Source: JBLXBZ01 sp048265185 (GTDB lineage: Bacteria; Pseudomonadota; Alphaproteobacteria; Rhizobiales; Stappiaceae). Taken from it: DNA of 64,000 bases. The stretch is taken from assembly GCA_048265185.1 (NCBI GenBank), contig JBLXBZ010000003.1, forward strand, positions 186,001 through 250,000. The letters are read 5' to 3'. The stretch's first letter is position 1. Each line of letters starts with the position of its first letter. The translations under genes were made by a program, and so were the position numbers. Shown here in pieces: positions 1 through 8,154 of this stretch. The notes beneath the pieces were generated by a model. It did no database searches. It was not told where the DNA came from and saw nothing but the letters and a program-made list of their open reading frames with translations.

Positions 1-1
1 G

Positions 2-136
2 CCAAATGTGTTGGTTGGCGATTATTTGACGGTTGATTTGAAAACTGGAGAGGCGGACATGAAGGCTCCGTCAAATGGGCGGGTCAAGGTTTTGATACAG
101 CCTAAGAGCTTGAAAAATGCTCCTGCGGCGCAGTAG
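2..136 (+). CDS. lptA: LptA-like LPS transport protein, C-terminal end (partial)
   Basis: An open frame enters from the left edge and ends in TAG after 44 residues, beginning PNVLVGDYLTVDLKTG. The alternating beta-strand pattern and the VLVGDYLTVDL run fit the last strands of an OstA/LptA beta-jellyroll, the periplasmic bridge that carries LPS across the envelope. The stop lies 69 bases before lptB, and lptA-lptB is a conserved gene order. The name rests on that neighbour and on the short tail, since the diagnostic N-terminal part is outside the window. Confidence 0.7.
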   Translation, partial: PNVLVGDYLTVDLKTGEADMKAPSNGRVKVLIQPKSLKNAPAAQ

Positions 137-205
137 TTCACATCCGCGTCATTTATTTTCTTTTAACGCAGGTGTACCCTTGCAGTCATTCGGTCAGGTT
201 TTCGC

Positions 206-1060
206 GTGAAGTCATTCTTTCGTCAGCGTCGTTCGTCGTCTTCTTCAGCGCCTTCTCAATTTGAGGATTATCGCGATCAAGGTGATGACTTTGATAACGG
301 CGCTTATGATGCGTCCATGGAGTCTTTGCGCGGCGAGCATGGAGCCTTGATTGTTGAGGGAATAGGTAAGTCCTATCGTCGCCGTCAGGTTGTCAAACAT
401 GTGGGCTTATCCGTTGGACGCGGCGAGGCCGTTGGCTTGTTGGGGCCAAATGGCGCCGGAAAAACCACATGTTTCTATATGATTACGGGGTTGATACAGC
501 CTGATCACGGCTCCATCAGGCTTGATGGTTTTGATATCACGCGTCTGCCCATGTACCGCCGGGCTCGTTTGGGAATTGGGTATCTTCCGCAGGAGGCTTC
601 TATTTTTCGGGGGCTGACGGTTGAGGAGAATATTCGCGCCGTTTTAGAGGTTGTGGAGCCAGACAGGCGTAAGCGTGCGCTTGAGCTTGACGAATTGCTC
701 GACGAATTTGGCGTCACCCATTTGCGCAAATCTCCAGCTATCGCGCTGTCCGGTGGTGAGAGACGGCGTGTGGAAATTGCGCGGGCTCTGGCTAGCCGGC
801 CCGCTTTCATGCTTCTGGATGAACCTTTCGCGGGAATTGACCCCATCGCTGTTGGTGATATCCAGCAATTGGTGCGCCACTTGACTCAGCGCGGCATCGG
901 CGTGCTGATTACGGATCATAATGTGCGTGAAACCCTTGGTTTGATTGATAGAGCATATATTATCGCCGCAGGTGAGGTGCTTACCGAGGGGCAACCCAAT
1001 GATATTGTCGCAAACCCGGATGTGCGCCGTCTGTATCTTGGCGAGCAGTTTACACTTTGA
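206..1060 (+). CDS. lptB: LptB, LPS export ABC transporter ATPase
   Basis: LptB is the cytoplasmic ATPase of LptB2FGC, which extracts LPS from the inner membrane. The 284-residue product has a Walker A GPNGAGKTT, a Q-loop (YLPQEASIF), the signature LSGGERRR, Walker B FMLLDEPFAGIDP and a switch His in ITDHNVRE, all typical of LptB. It begins with GTG at 206 and has about 50 extra N-terminal residues rich in Ser, Arg and Asp before the ATPase core. An internal ATG at 317 would give a more usual length. It sits between lptA and rpoN, the classic proteobacterial order. Confidence 0.95.
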   Translation: MKSFFRQRRSSSSSAPSQFEDYRDQGDDFDNGAYDASMESLRGEHGALIVEGIGKSYRRRQVVKHVGLSVGRGEAVGLLGPNGAGKTTCFYMITGLIQPDHGSIRLDGFDITRLPMYRRARLGIGYLPQEASIFRGLTVEENIRAVLEVVEPDRRKRALELDELLDEFGVTHLRKSPAIALSGGERRRVEIARALASRPAFMLLDEPFAGIDPIAVGDIQQLVRHLTQRGIGVLITDHNVRETLGLIDRAYIIAAGEVLTEGQPNDIVANPDVRRLYLGEQFTL

Positions 1061-1188
1061 ATCGCAATCTGTGCTAGTTTAACCTAAAAGAAGCAAGAAC
1101 CGGACCATATAGGCCGAACGTCTTCACTGGATGTTTCGTTTGCGTATGAATGTTCTGGATCTGTTTAGGTTGAGGAAACAGAACGCGA

Positions 1189-2733
1189 ATGGCTCTCACC
1201 CCAAGACTTGAGTTCAGGCAAAGCCAGTCACTGGTTATGACGCCGCAGCTATTGCAGGCGATCAAGCTTTTGCAGATGTCGAATCTGGATTTGACAAGTT
1301 ATGTGGAGAATGAGCTGGAGAGTAATCCTTTGCTTGAGCGCTCTGACGTGCAAGTGGGGGAGGAGAACGGCGGCGCTTTGGAGCTTGACGCCGAACAGCC
1401 TTTGAACGAGCGGGAAGGCGACGCGCGTGAAGGGGACTGGCTTGAAGAAGCTCTTGATCCGCGTGCGCAGGAGATCGCTTCCAAGCTCGATACGGACGTG
1501 GAAAACCTCTTTCCCGAAAGCTCCTCCGTCTCCCCTGCGCCTGTAGCGGAACAGGCTCATGAGTTATGGTCTTCTGGCGGGAGCGGGGCGTCTTATTCGC
1601 CTGAGTATAACCTTGAAGCTTTCGTCGCCTCTGAAACGACTATGAGGCAATTTTTGATCGATCAAATGCAGTTGGCCTTGCGTGATCCGGTGGAGTTGGT
1701 CATTGGCCAATATATGATCGACAGTCTTGACGAAGCTGGTTACCTGCGCGTGGATATAGATGAAATCGCCTCTCGCTTGAACGCGGATCGAGGGAGGGTG
1801 GAGCATGTGTTACGGACGCTTCAAACCTTTGAACCTACAGGTGTTTTCGCCACGTCTCTGCACGAGTGTCTTGCGCTTCAGTTGAAGGAGAAGAACCGGT
1901 TTGATCCGATAATGGAGGCGTTTGTTCAAAACATCGAATTGTTGGGCAGTCATGATTACGCCGCGTTGAAACGTATTTGCGACGTGGACGATGATGATCT
2001 GATGGAAATGATTTGCGAGGTGAAGCGCCTTGATCCGAAACCCTGCGCGGCTTTTGGCGGGGGGGTGATGCAGCCGGTGGCGCCTGACGTGGTCGTGTCG
2101 CCCGCCAGAGGCGGGGGCTGGGCGATTGAGTTGAACAATGAGGCTTTGCCAAAGGTTTTAGTCAATCAGCTATATTATGCGACGGTGACGAAAACGATCA
2201 AAAATGAGACGGAGAAAGCTTATTTGGTCGATTGCCTGCAAACGGCCAATTGGCTTGTCAAAAGTTTGGACCAGCGAGCGCGAACAATCTTGAAGGTGTC
2301 GACGGAAATCGTGCGTCAACAGGACGGTTTTTTACTTCATGGAGTGCAGCATCTGCGGCCGCTGAACCTGAAAACGGTTGCGGAAGCCATTGGAATGCAT
2401 GAATCAACGGTGAGCCGGGTCACATCGAACAAATTTATGGCGACGTCACGCGGTGTTTTTGAATTGAAATATTTTTTCTCCGCTTCCATTTCTTCTACGG
2501 CTAATGGCGACGCCCATTCCGCTGAAGCGGTGCGCGACCGAATACGGCGCATGATCGATGCGGAAGACCCTGACGCCGTGCTCTCCGATGACGCGATCGT
2601 GAAATTTTTGATGAAAGACGGTGTGGATATCGCCCGGCGAACGGTCGCCAAATATCGCGAGGCGATGAAAATTGGCTCTTCGGTTCAGCGTCGACGGGAA
2701 AAACGGACGCAGCGGAACATGATGAAAGGGTGA
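1189..2733 (+). CDS. rpoN: RNA polymerase sigma-54 factor RpoN
   Basis: The 514-residue protein directs RNA polymerase to -24/-12 promoters and needs enhancer-binding activators. Region I is clear at the N-terminus (RQSQSLVMTPQLLQAIKLLQ, then ENELESNPLLE). An acidic region II follows at about residues 55-125, then the core-binding domain, an HTH near residues 390-415, and a perfect RpoN box ARRTVAKYRE at residues 482-491. The ATG at 1189 is preceded by a GAGGAA ribosome site. The upstream 128 bases show no strong terminator, so read-through from lptB is possible. Downstream hpf and ptsN complete the usual rpoN cluster. Confidence 0.98.
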   Translation: MALTPRLEFRQSQSLVMTPQLLQAIKLLQMSNLDLTSYVENELESNPLLERSDVQVGEENGGALELDAEQPLNEREGDAREGDWLEEALDPRAQEIASKLDTDVENLFPESSSVSPAPVAEQAHELWSSGGSGASYSPEYNLEAFVASETTMRQFLIDQMQLALRDPVELVIGQYMIDSLDEAGYLRVDIDEIASRLNADRGRVEHVLRTLQTFEPTGVFATSLHECLALQLKEKNRFDPIMEAFVQNIELLGSHDYAALKRICDVDDDDLMEMICEVKRLDPKPCAAFGGGVMQPVAPDVVVSPARGGGWAIELNNEALPKVLVNQLYYATVTKTIKNETEKAYLVDCLQTANWLVKSLDQRARTILKVSTEIVRQQDGFLLHGVQHLRPLNLKTVAEAIGMHESTVSRVTSNKFMATSRGVFELKYFFSASISSTANGDAHSAEAVRDRIRRMIDAEDPDAVLSDDAIVKFLMKDGVDIARRTVAKYREAMKIGSSVQRRREKRTQRNMMKG

Positions 2734-3127
2734 GTTCCGCGCAGGTCTCGTGTTGGATTATACCTAAAATATTATATATTTATCTAATAGTTATGAAGTT
2801 TATGGCGATTTTTTTCTAATTGTTTCGCTGTAAGATTAAGCGTTGTGAGCTCGTTGACGTATTAGCAGGCGAATGGGTTGATTGACTTGCCATATGGCGG
2901 CGCTTATACGAACGATCTGTTTGCTTCTTGTTTGTAGGAAATCATATTCTTAAATCCGTTGCATGGAATGCGATTTTGAAAAAGAGGGTTAAAAACGCGA
3001 CAGGGCTGGCGTTCTGGTGATATGTGGGCCATCTTGGCGATAGCCTTGTGTTGTGTCGCTGATTTGTTCGGCGTTGCTACGTGGGTTATAAAATGAAAGA
3101 ACGGTCACTCAAACTAATGAGGATCCC
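2734..3127. other. Gene-free spacer between rpoN and hpf
   Basis: This 394-base stretch is clearly more AT-rich than its surroundings, notably at about 2755-2830, and has no plausible coding frame. A promoter candidate for hpf lies at its right end (separate entry). I see no strong rho-independent terminator after rpoN. Confidence 0.6.
3064..3092 (+). promoter_or_regulatory. Candidate sigma-70 promoter of hpf
   Basis: TTGTTC at 3064-3069 and TATAAA at 3087-3092 are separated by 17 bases, a near-consensus arrangement 36 bases upstream of the hpf start. Starvation induction of hpf through other sigma factors is common, so this may not be the only promoter. Confidence 0.4.
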
Positions 3128-3715
3128 ATGACACTACGGGTTTCTGGAAAGAACGTTGATGTTGGCGACGCGCTGCGGAGCCATATTGAGAACCGTATTG
3201 AAGAGGCCGTCACAAAGTATTATGATGGTGGCTACACGGGTCATGTAACAGTTGGTCGGGAGGGTTCGGGCTTTCGTACGGAATGTTCCTTGCATTTGAA
3301 CACGGGCGCCTCCTTGAAGGTTTCCGCTGATTCTCAAGACCCACGTCAAAGCTTTGACATTGCGGCGGAACGCATTGACAAGCGCCTTCGACGCTACAAG
3401 CGCAAGCTTAAGGATCATCACGTTCACGAAGGAAACGGCAAAGACTTTCTGGAGGCGGCTTCTTATGTTCTCGCGTCTACGGATGAGGACGAAGAGCTTC
3501 CGGAAGACTTCAAACCGGTGATTGTCGCTGAAACGGCGGCCAAGGTTAAGACGATGACCGTCGGCATGGCGGTTATGGAGCTTGATTTGACCGAGGCCCC
3601 GGTGGTGATGTTTCGTAATGCGGGCAATGGCGGCTTGAATGTGGTATATCGACGTTCAGACGGAAACGTTGGCTGGATAGATCCGGCCCTGGTCGCGCAA
3701 ACGTCCAGTAAGTGA
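3128..3715 (+). CDS. hpf: Long-form ribosome hibernation promoting factor
   Basis: The 195-residue protein is the long type of HPF, which pairs 70S ribosomes into inactive dimers during starvation. The N-terminal domain (about 1-105) has the RaiA/YfiA fold pattern starting MTLRVSGKNVDVGDALRSHI. The C-terminal dimerisation domain (about 130-190) shows the conserved block ETAAKVKTMTVGMAVMELDL and ends with YRRSDGNVGWIDP. An acidic linker of about 25 residues joins them. The start ATG at 3128 has a GAGGATCCC ribosome site. It lies between rpoN and ptsN, as in many alphaproteobacteria. Confidence 0.95.
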   Translation: MTLRVSGKNVDVGDALRSHIENRIEEAVTKYYDGGYTGHVTVGREGSGFRTECSLHLNTGASLKVSADSQDPRQSFDIAAERIDKRLRRYKRKLKDHHVHEGNGKDFLEAASYVLASTDEDEELPEDFKPVIVAETAAKVKTMTVGMAVMELDLTEAPVVMFRNAGNGGLNVVYRRSDGNVGWIDPALVAQTSSK

Positions 3716-3734
3716 AATTGACGCAATAACATTT

Positions 3735-3765
3735 GAGTGCGCCCGCGATCTTGCGGGCGTGACTC
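3735..3765 (+). terminator. Hairpin between hpf and ptsN
   Basis: GAGTGCGCCCGC at 3735-3746 pairs with GCGGGCGTGACTC at 3753-3765 around the six-base loop GATCTT, with a small asymmetry. No U-tract follows, so it is better read as a processing or attenuating hairpin between two co-transcribed genes. It abuts an ATG at 3766, an argument against that ATG being the ptsN start. Confidence 0.5.
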
Positions 3766-3780
3766 ATGAAAAGGGCAATT

Positions 3781-4248
3781 ATGGATCTTAGTGATCTTTT
3801 GTCGCCGCAATCTGTGGTGCCGTCTTTACGGGCGAACAGTAAAAAACAGGCGATACAGGAACTTGCATCTACGGCGGCGATTGTTACCGGCCTTCCGGAG
3901 CGCGATATTTTCGACACGCTGCTGCAGCGTGAACGTTTGGGGTCCACGGGCGTTGGTCACGGAATTGCGATTCCGCACGGCAAGCTGGCGTCGCTTGATA
4001 AAATCGTTGGCGTTTTCGCGCGCGTGGACAAGCCGATCGAATTTGACGCGCTGGACGACCAGCCGGTTGATTTGATTTTTGTTCTTCTCGCTCCTGAAGG
4101 GGCGGGAGCTGATCATTTGAAGGCTTTGGCGAGGATCGCGCGTTTGTTGCGCGATACTGAGATGGCTGTGAAACTACGCGCCACCACCAACGCCGAAGCG
4201 TTATACACCCTGCTTACTCAGCCGCTCGCTTCTTCAAACGCGGCTTGA
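3781..4248 (+). CDS. ptsN: PtsN, EIIA-Ntr of the nitrogen PTS
   Basis: This regulatory phosphocarrier takes phosphate from NPr and senses nitrogen and carbon status without transporting sugar. With the ATG at 3781 it is 155 residues, a normal family length. The phosphorylated His66 lies in GIAIPHGKL, and GSTGVGHG precedes it as in other EIIA-Ntr proteins. I chose 3781 (MDLSDLL) over the ATG at 3766 because an AAAAGGG ribosome site lies five bases upstream and the earlier ATG abuts a hairpin. It is the last gene of the rpoN cluster; IS debris follows. Confidence 0.95.
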   Translation: MDLSDLLSPQSVVPSLRANSKKQAIQELASTAAIVTGLPERDIFDTLLQRERLGSTGVGHGIAIPHGKLASLDKIVGVFARVDKPIEFDALDDQPVDLIFVLLAPEGAGADHLKALARIARLLRDTEMAVKLRATTNAEALYTLLTQPLASSNAA

Positions 4249-4313
4249 TCCTTTCCCATTTCTCTCTCTCGGTTTTTTGGGTGTTCAGGCGTTGAAAAAC
4301 CCCGCCTATTTGG

Positions 4314-4616
4314 GTGGGGCCATCGCTCAGACGGGCCCGCAAGGCGCTGGAGTTCGACATCCCGGGCGACCACTACGAATCCCGGCGCACCGGGCCGGCT
4401 GGTTTGGAGCAACGGATCAGGGAGGTCTGCCAAACGCGGTTGCTCTACGGCTACTGGCGCGTCTATGTCTTGTTGCGCCGTGAGGCTGAACGATGTCTGG
4501 GCGATGGATTTTGTTCGCGACCAGTCGGCTGCCGGTAAGAAGCAGCGCATCCTGACCGTTGTCGATAGCCATTCACGGCTTTATCCGGCAATCGATCTTC
4601 TTCATCTATCGCGGCG
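4314..4616 (+). pseudogene. IS3-family transposase OrfB remnant, N-terminal part
   Basis: Translated pieces resemble IS3-family OrfB (IS407-like). RIREVCQTRLLYGYWRVYVL matches the conserved block before the catalytic core. In a second frame, NDVWAMDFVRDQSA contains the first DDE aspartate and RILTVVDSHSRLYPAID follows; then FIYRGAD appears in a third frame at about 4598-4616. At least two frameshifts break it, and the region between the block and the core is deleted. No start, terminal repeat or OrfA is visible. Confidence 0.8.
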
Positions 4617-4619
4617 CAG

Positions 4620-4890
4620 ATGAGCGTCGCCGTACTTCGAAATCCGACTCTGGAAGCTGCGAGCCCGACCCGCACCGAAAGGCCGTAGTTGGCGAGAGCG
4701 ATGGCCAAGCGTCGGAAATCTTTCAGTGTGTTCGTAATCGTCAGTCGATGGTGGCGTTTCTTGCCGGAAATACCGATCAACACCTCGTACCGATGCTTGG
4801 AAATGTCGGTGACGACCAGGAGGTGGTCGAAGCGGTAGAAGGTGCGGCGGTCATAGACGGTCTCTTCAGCGGTCTGTTTTACGCAAAACC
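4620..4890 (-). pseudogene. IS110-family transposase remnant, N-terminal part
   Basis: The reverse strand reads DISKHRYEVLIGISGKKRHH, then LKDFRRLAIALANYGLSVRV, which is like the start of IS110-type DEDD recombinases: a D-(I/V)-S-K catalytic start, then a short domain on single-residue beta-strands. The frame loses similarity after about 4640, next to the IS3 fragment on the other strand, so only roughly 85 residues remain. The C-terminal Ser domain is absent. It separates the two IS3 pieces. Confidence 0.65.
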
Positions 4891-4997
4891 ACTGTTGAGG
4901 CCTAGGCCCCGGTTATGGCCACCCGCTGCGCAATTTAAAGGCTGCGCAGGCGGCTATAACCTATCGGCAGCGTTTCTTTTCGGCGTGCTATGGGGGA

Positions 4998-5255
4998 GAT
5001 TCATCTCGCGTGATCTCTATCTGTGGCCTATGCCAATGACGTCACTCTCGACGTCTCACGGCCCGGAAAGCCGATGGACAATGTCTTCATCGACGTTCAA
5101 CAGAACGTTCCGGGTGGAATGTCTGAACGCTCACTGGGGCCTGACCTTTGCGGATGCCCGCGAAAAAATGGAGGATCGGCCTCATTCGGTGATCTGCTAC
5201 AACATGCTGATCCATTGCATGATTCTGGCGGAATCCCCAGCCCGTAACCGTGACG
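4998..5255 (+). pseudogene. IS3-family transposase OrfB remnant, C-terminal part
   Basis: This resumes the IS3 OrfB sequence in the same orientation as the 4314-4616 piece. FISRDLYLW is in one frame, YANDVTLDVSRPGKPMDN in the next, and FRVECLNAHWGLTFADAREK in a third. The normal DNAFIEAF block with the catalytic Glu reads DNVFIDVQ here, so the Glu is lost. About 30-35 residues, including the second catalytic Asp, are missing relative to the first piece. It is clearly dead. Confidence 0.75.
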
Positions 5256-5386
5256 CCAGCCGGAGAACTCCATGATCCGATGGTCCAAGGTTGGGTCTTG
5301 GAGCATTAATCAACGGACTTCGCGCCGAAGTCGATGGACTTAGTTCAGGGGGGAATTGGCGCCGCCGCTTGAATATGAAATGCAAA

Positions 5387-5410
5387 GAGTCCGGCGCATG
5401 CGCCGGGCTC
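5387..5410 (-). terminator. Terminator after rpsA
   Basis: GAG-T-CCGGCGCATGCGCCGG-G-CTC folds into a GC-rich hairpin centred on 5399, 53 bases beyond the rpsA stop. On the minus strand the hairpin is followed by CTTTGC, a weak U-run. On the plus strand it is followed by TCGTTATTTGG. It may stop transcription from either side. Confidence 0.6.
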
Positions 5411-5462
5411 TCGTTATTTGGGGTTTCATTCAGTTTGGCGTGAGCCGAACTGAAGTTGAAAC

Positions 5463-7163
5463 TTATTCGTCGTCCTGCTGAGCCTTCATGGCTGCGGCGA
5501 GAATGTCGCCGAGCGACGCGCCGCTGTCGGAAGAACCGTATTGTGCGACAGCTTCTTTTTCTTCGGCGATTTCAAGCGCCTTGATTGAAGCGGAAACGCG
5601 GCGGGTCTTCTTATCGAACTGGGTGATGCGCGCATCGAACTTTTCACCAACGGTGAAACGCTCAGGACGCTGATCGCCGCGTTCGCGGGCCAGATCCGCA
5701 CGGCGGATGAAGGTTGCAAGGTCGGTGTCGACGATTTTCGCCTCAAGGCCGCCTTCTTTAACTTCAACCACTTCACAAGTGACGATGGCGCCCTTGCGAA
5801 CTTCGCCGGCGGAAGCCGCTTCAAACGGATCGCCGCCGAGTTGCTTGATGCCGAGAGAGATGCGCTCTTTCTCAACGTCCACATCCAGAACGACGGCCTT
5901 GACCATGTCGCCCTTTTTGTACTCTTCGATGACCTGTTCGCCCGGACGGTTCCAGTCTAGATCGGACAAGTGAACCATACCGTCCACATCGCCTTCCAGG
6001 CCGATGAAGAGACCGAATTCGGTTTTGTTCTTCACTTCGCCTTCGACAATGGTTTCGGCTGGGAATTTCTCGGCGAACGCATCCCATGGGTTCTGCAGCG
6101 TCTGCTTCAGACCAAGAGAGATGCGGCGCTTGACCGGGTCGACTTCCAGGATCATTACTTCCACTTCCTGAGAGGTGGAGACGATTTTTCCTGGATGGAC
6201 ATTTTTCTTCGTCCAGGACATTTCTGAAACGTGGATCAGGCCTTCAATGCCCGGCTCCAGCTCAACAAATGCGCCATAGTCGGTGATGTTGGTCACGCGG
6301 CCAGTGAACTTGGCGTCCACAGGATATTTGACTTCTATGCCATCCCAAGGATCGGCTTCAAGCTGCTTCATGCCAAGGCTGATGCGGTGCGTGTCTTGAT
6401 TGACGCGAATGATCTGGACCTTGACGGTCTGACCAATCGAAAGCACTTCGCTTGGGTGGTTGATGCGGCGCCATGCGATGTCGGTGACGTGCAACAGACC
6501 ATCGATGCCGCCCAGGTCGACGAACGCGCCATAGTCAGTGATGTTCTTGACCACGCCTTCGACGGTCTGGCCTTCTTCGAGGCTCTGAACCAGCTCTGAA
6601 CGCTGCTCCGCCCGTGTTTCTTCCAGAACGACCCGGCGAGACACGACGATGTTGCCGCGACGCTTGTCCATTTTCAAAATCTGGAAAGGCTGAGCCGTGT
6701 GCATCAACGGGGTGACGTCGCGCACGGGGCGGATGTCCACTTGCGAGCGCGGCAAGAAGGCGACTGCGCCGTCGAGATCGACCGTGAAGCCGCCCTTGAC
6801 TTGGTTGAAGATCTGGCCGTTGACTTTTTCGCCGGCTTCGAAAGCGACTTCCAAACGGACCCAGCTTTCTTCGCGGCGCGCTTTGTCACGCGACAATACC
6901 GCTTCGCCGAGAGCGTTTTCAACGCGCTCAAGATAAACTTCGACGACGTCGCCGATGTTCAGGTCGCCATCACGACCTTTAACGCCAAATTCTTTTAGCG
7001 GAATGCGGCCTTCAACCTTGAGGCCGACGTCAATCACCGCGAGATCCTTTTCAAAGGCGATCACGGTGCCTTTGATAACGGAGCCTTCATACATTTCTTG
7101 CGTTTCGAAGGATTCTTCGAGAAGCGCGGCAAAGTCCTCGCGGGACGGGTTCATGCTGTCCAT
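5463..7163 (-). CDS. rpsA: 30S ribosomal protein S1
   Basis: S1 unfolds and docks mRNA on the 30S subunit. The 566-residue product has six S1 OB-fold repeats; repeats 3-5 carry the typical signatures ITDYGAFVDLGGIDGLLHVT, ITDYGAFVELEPGIEGLIHV and KTEFGLFIGLEGDVDGMVHL. Length and repeat number match the proteobacterial form. The ATG at 7163 follows a CAGGAG site. It lies downstream of aroA-cmk, the common cmk-rpsA order, but behind a 349-base leader, so it probably has its own promoter. Confidence 0.98.
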   Translation of the reverse strand: MDSMNPSREDFAALLEESFETQEMYEGSVIKGTVIAFEKDLAVIDVGLKVEGRIPLKEFGVKGRDGDLNIGDVVEVYLERVENALGEAVLSRDKARREESWVRLEVAFEAGEKVNGQIFNQVKGGFTVDLDGAVAFLPRSQVDIRPVRDVTPLMHTAQPFQILKMDKRRGNIVVSRRVVLEETRAEQRSELVQSLEEGQTVEGVVKNITDYGAFVDLGGIDGLLHVTDIAWRRINHPSEVLSIGQTVKVQIIRVNQDTHRISLGMKQLEADPWDGIEVKYPVDAKFTGRVTNITDYGAFVELEPGIEGLIHVSEMSWTKKNVHPGKIVSTSQEVEVMILEVDPVKRRISLGLKQTLQNPWDAFAEKFPAETIVEGEVKNKTEFGLFIGLEGDVDGMVHLSDLDWNRPGEQVIEEYKKGDMVKAVVLDVDVEKERISLGIKQLGGDPFEAASAGEVRKGAIVTCEVVEVKEGGLEAKIVDTDLATFIRRADLARERGDQRPERFTVGEKFDARITQFDKKTRRVSASIKALEIAEEKEAVAQYGSSDSGASLGDILAAAMKAQQDDE

Positions 7164-7512
7164 TTAAACTCCTGGAGCCATATTTGGCTGCCGCCGGCGG
7201 GTTTGTGTTGCGTTCGGGTTGTTCGCTGCCTGGTCTTGCGTGCGTTGACGTCAAGACAACCGCCCTTCAAGGAGGGCGGGCCGGCGAAACAGGCAAAAAA
7301 AACCCGTAGTCCAAGGTGTTTTACTGGCGGTTTCTTTTTTAAAGACCCGTTCCAGCTTGTTTGACGCTTGCGTTCGTCATCATGCAAAATCAGCGTGTAA
7401 CGCTGATAAGCATTTTGCGTAAGCGTTCTCGGTCACAGATAAATAGCCGCAGTTTATTGTAACTATTGATCTATTTTAGGTTGTGCGTTCCCGGTGGACG
7501 ATGGTTGCTTGC
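7164..7512. other. rpsA leader and spacer, structured
   Basis: No coding frame is convincing in these 349 bases. Two strong inverted repeats are present: CCGCCCT/AGGGCGG at 7260-7279 and the compound stem at 7384-7418. On the minus strand an eight-base U-run precedes the first hairpin and does not follow it, so it is not a standard terminator. S1 is known to repress its own mRNA through leader structure in enterobacteria; a similar role here is an inference. Confidence 0.4.
7384..7418 (-). repeat. Two-part inverted repeat in the cmk-rpsA spacer
   Basis: GCAAAAT at 7384-7390 pairs with ATTTTGC at 7412-7418, and inside it CAGCG at 7391-7395 pairs with CGCTG at 7401-7405 around TGTAA. The outer and inner stems are separated by a six-base bulge on one side. 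There is no U-tract after it on the minus strand, so a processing site or leader structure is likelier than a terminator. Confidence 0.5.
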
Positions 7513-8154
7513 TCAATCCACGCGCTTGTTTTTAGCGCGCAGGCCGTCAACGATATCCACAGCCGCCAAGAATGCTGTTTCTATATCCATTTCTGACGTA
7601 TCGAGCAAGTGCGCATCCTGCGCTGCTTCAAGCGGAGCGACCGCGCGCGAGCTGTCGCGCTCGTCTCGGCGGATCAGATCTTCAAGCACGGCGTTAAAAT
7701 GGGCTTCTTTGCCTTTGCCTAGGATTTCGTCGGTTCGCCGGCGCGCTCTGACTTCAGGCGCCGCGGTGACGAAAAGCTTAACTTCGGCGTCCGGGCAAAC
7801 GACGGTGCCGATGTCGCGCCCGTCAAGCACCGCGCCGGCTTGCTGGGTGGCGAAGCGGCGTTGCAGCTCGACCAGTTTGTCGCGCAGCCCCTGCAGAACA
7901 GCGACGCGCGACGCCGCTTCTCCGACTTCGTGGGAGGAAAGCGCTTCGCGGTCGAATTTCGCAAGGTCAAGATTTTGCGCGACGGAAATGGCGATTTCTT
8001 CGTCCCCGAGCGGGAGCCCCCGGGCGAGAAGCGCGGCGGCTACGGCGCGATAGGTCAGCCCTGTGTCCAGATGGGGATAGCCGAAATGCGCCGCAAGACG
8101 GCGCGCGAGAGTTCCCTTGCCTGAGGCCGCAGGTCCGTCAATTGCGATGATCAT
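7513..8154 (-). CDS. cmk: (d)CMP kinase
   Basis: The enzyme phosphorylates CMP and dCMP with ATP. The 213-residue protein starts MIIAIDGPAASGKGTLARRL, a P-loop typical of Cmk. It also has the CMP-binding blocks HLDTGLTYRAVA and VLDGRDIGTVVCPDAEVKLF and the lid arginines in EVRARRRTDE. Its ATG overlaps the aroA stop by four bases (8151-8154), so translation is coupled. The aroA-cmk-rpsA order is common in alphaproteobacteria. Confidence 0.97.
   Translation of the reverse strand: MIIAIDGPAASGKGTLARRLAAHFGYPHLDTGLTYRAVAAALLARGLPLGDEEIAISVAQNLDLAKFDREALSSHEVGEAASRVAVLQGLRDKLVELQRRFATQQAGAVLDGRDIGTVVCPDAEVKLFVTAAPEVRARRRTDEILGKGKEAHFNAVLEDLIRRDERDSSRAVAPLEAAQDAHLLDTSEMDIETAFLAAVDIVDGLRAKNKRVD

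Noticed and set aside
4559..5275. A 238-residue open frame across the IS patch
   Set aside because: It runs through the antisense of the IS110 fragment and then through IS3 sequence in one of several frames, so it is a chance composite.
7260..7279. GC hairpin before rpsA as a terminator
   Set aside because: On the minus strand the U-run lies before the stem, and no U-run follows in either direction.
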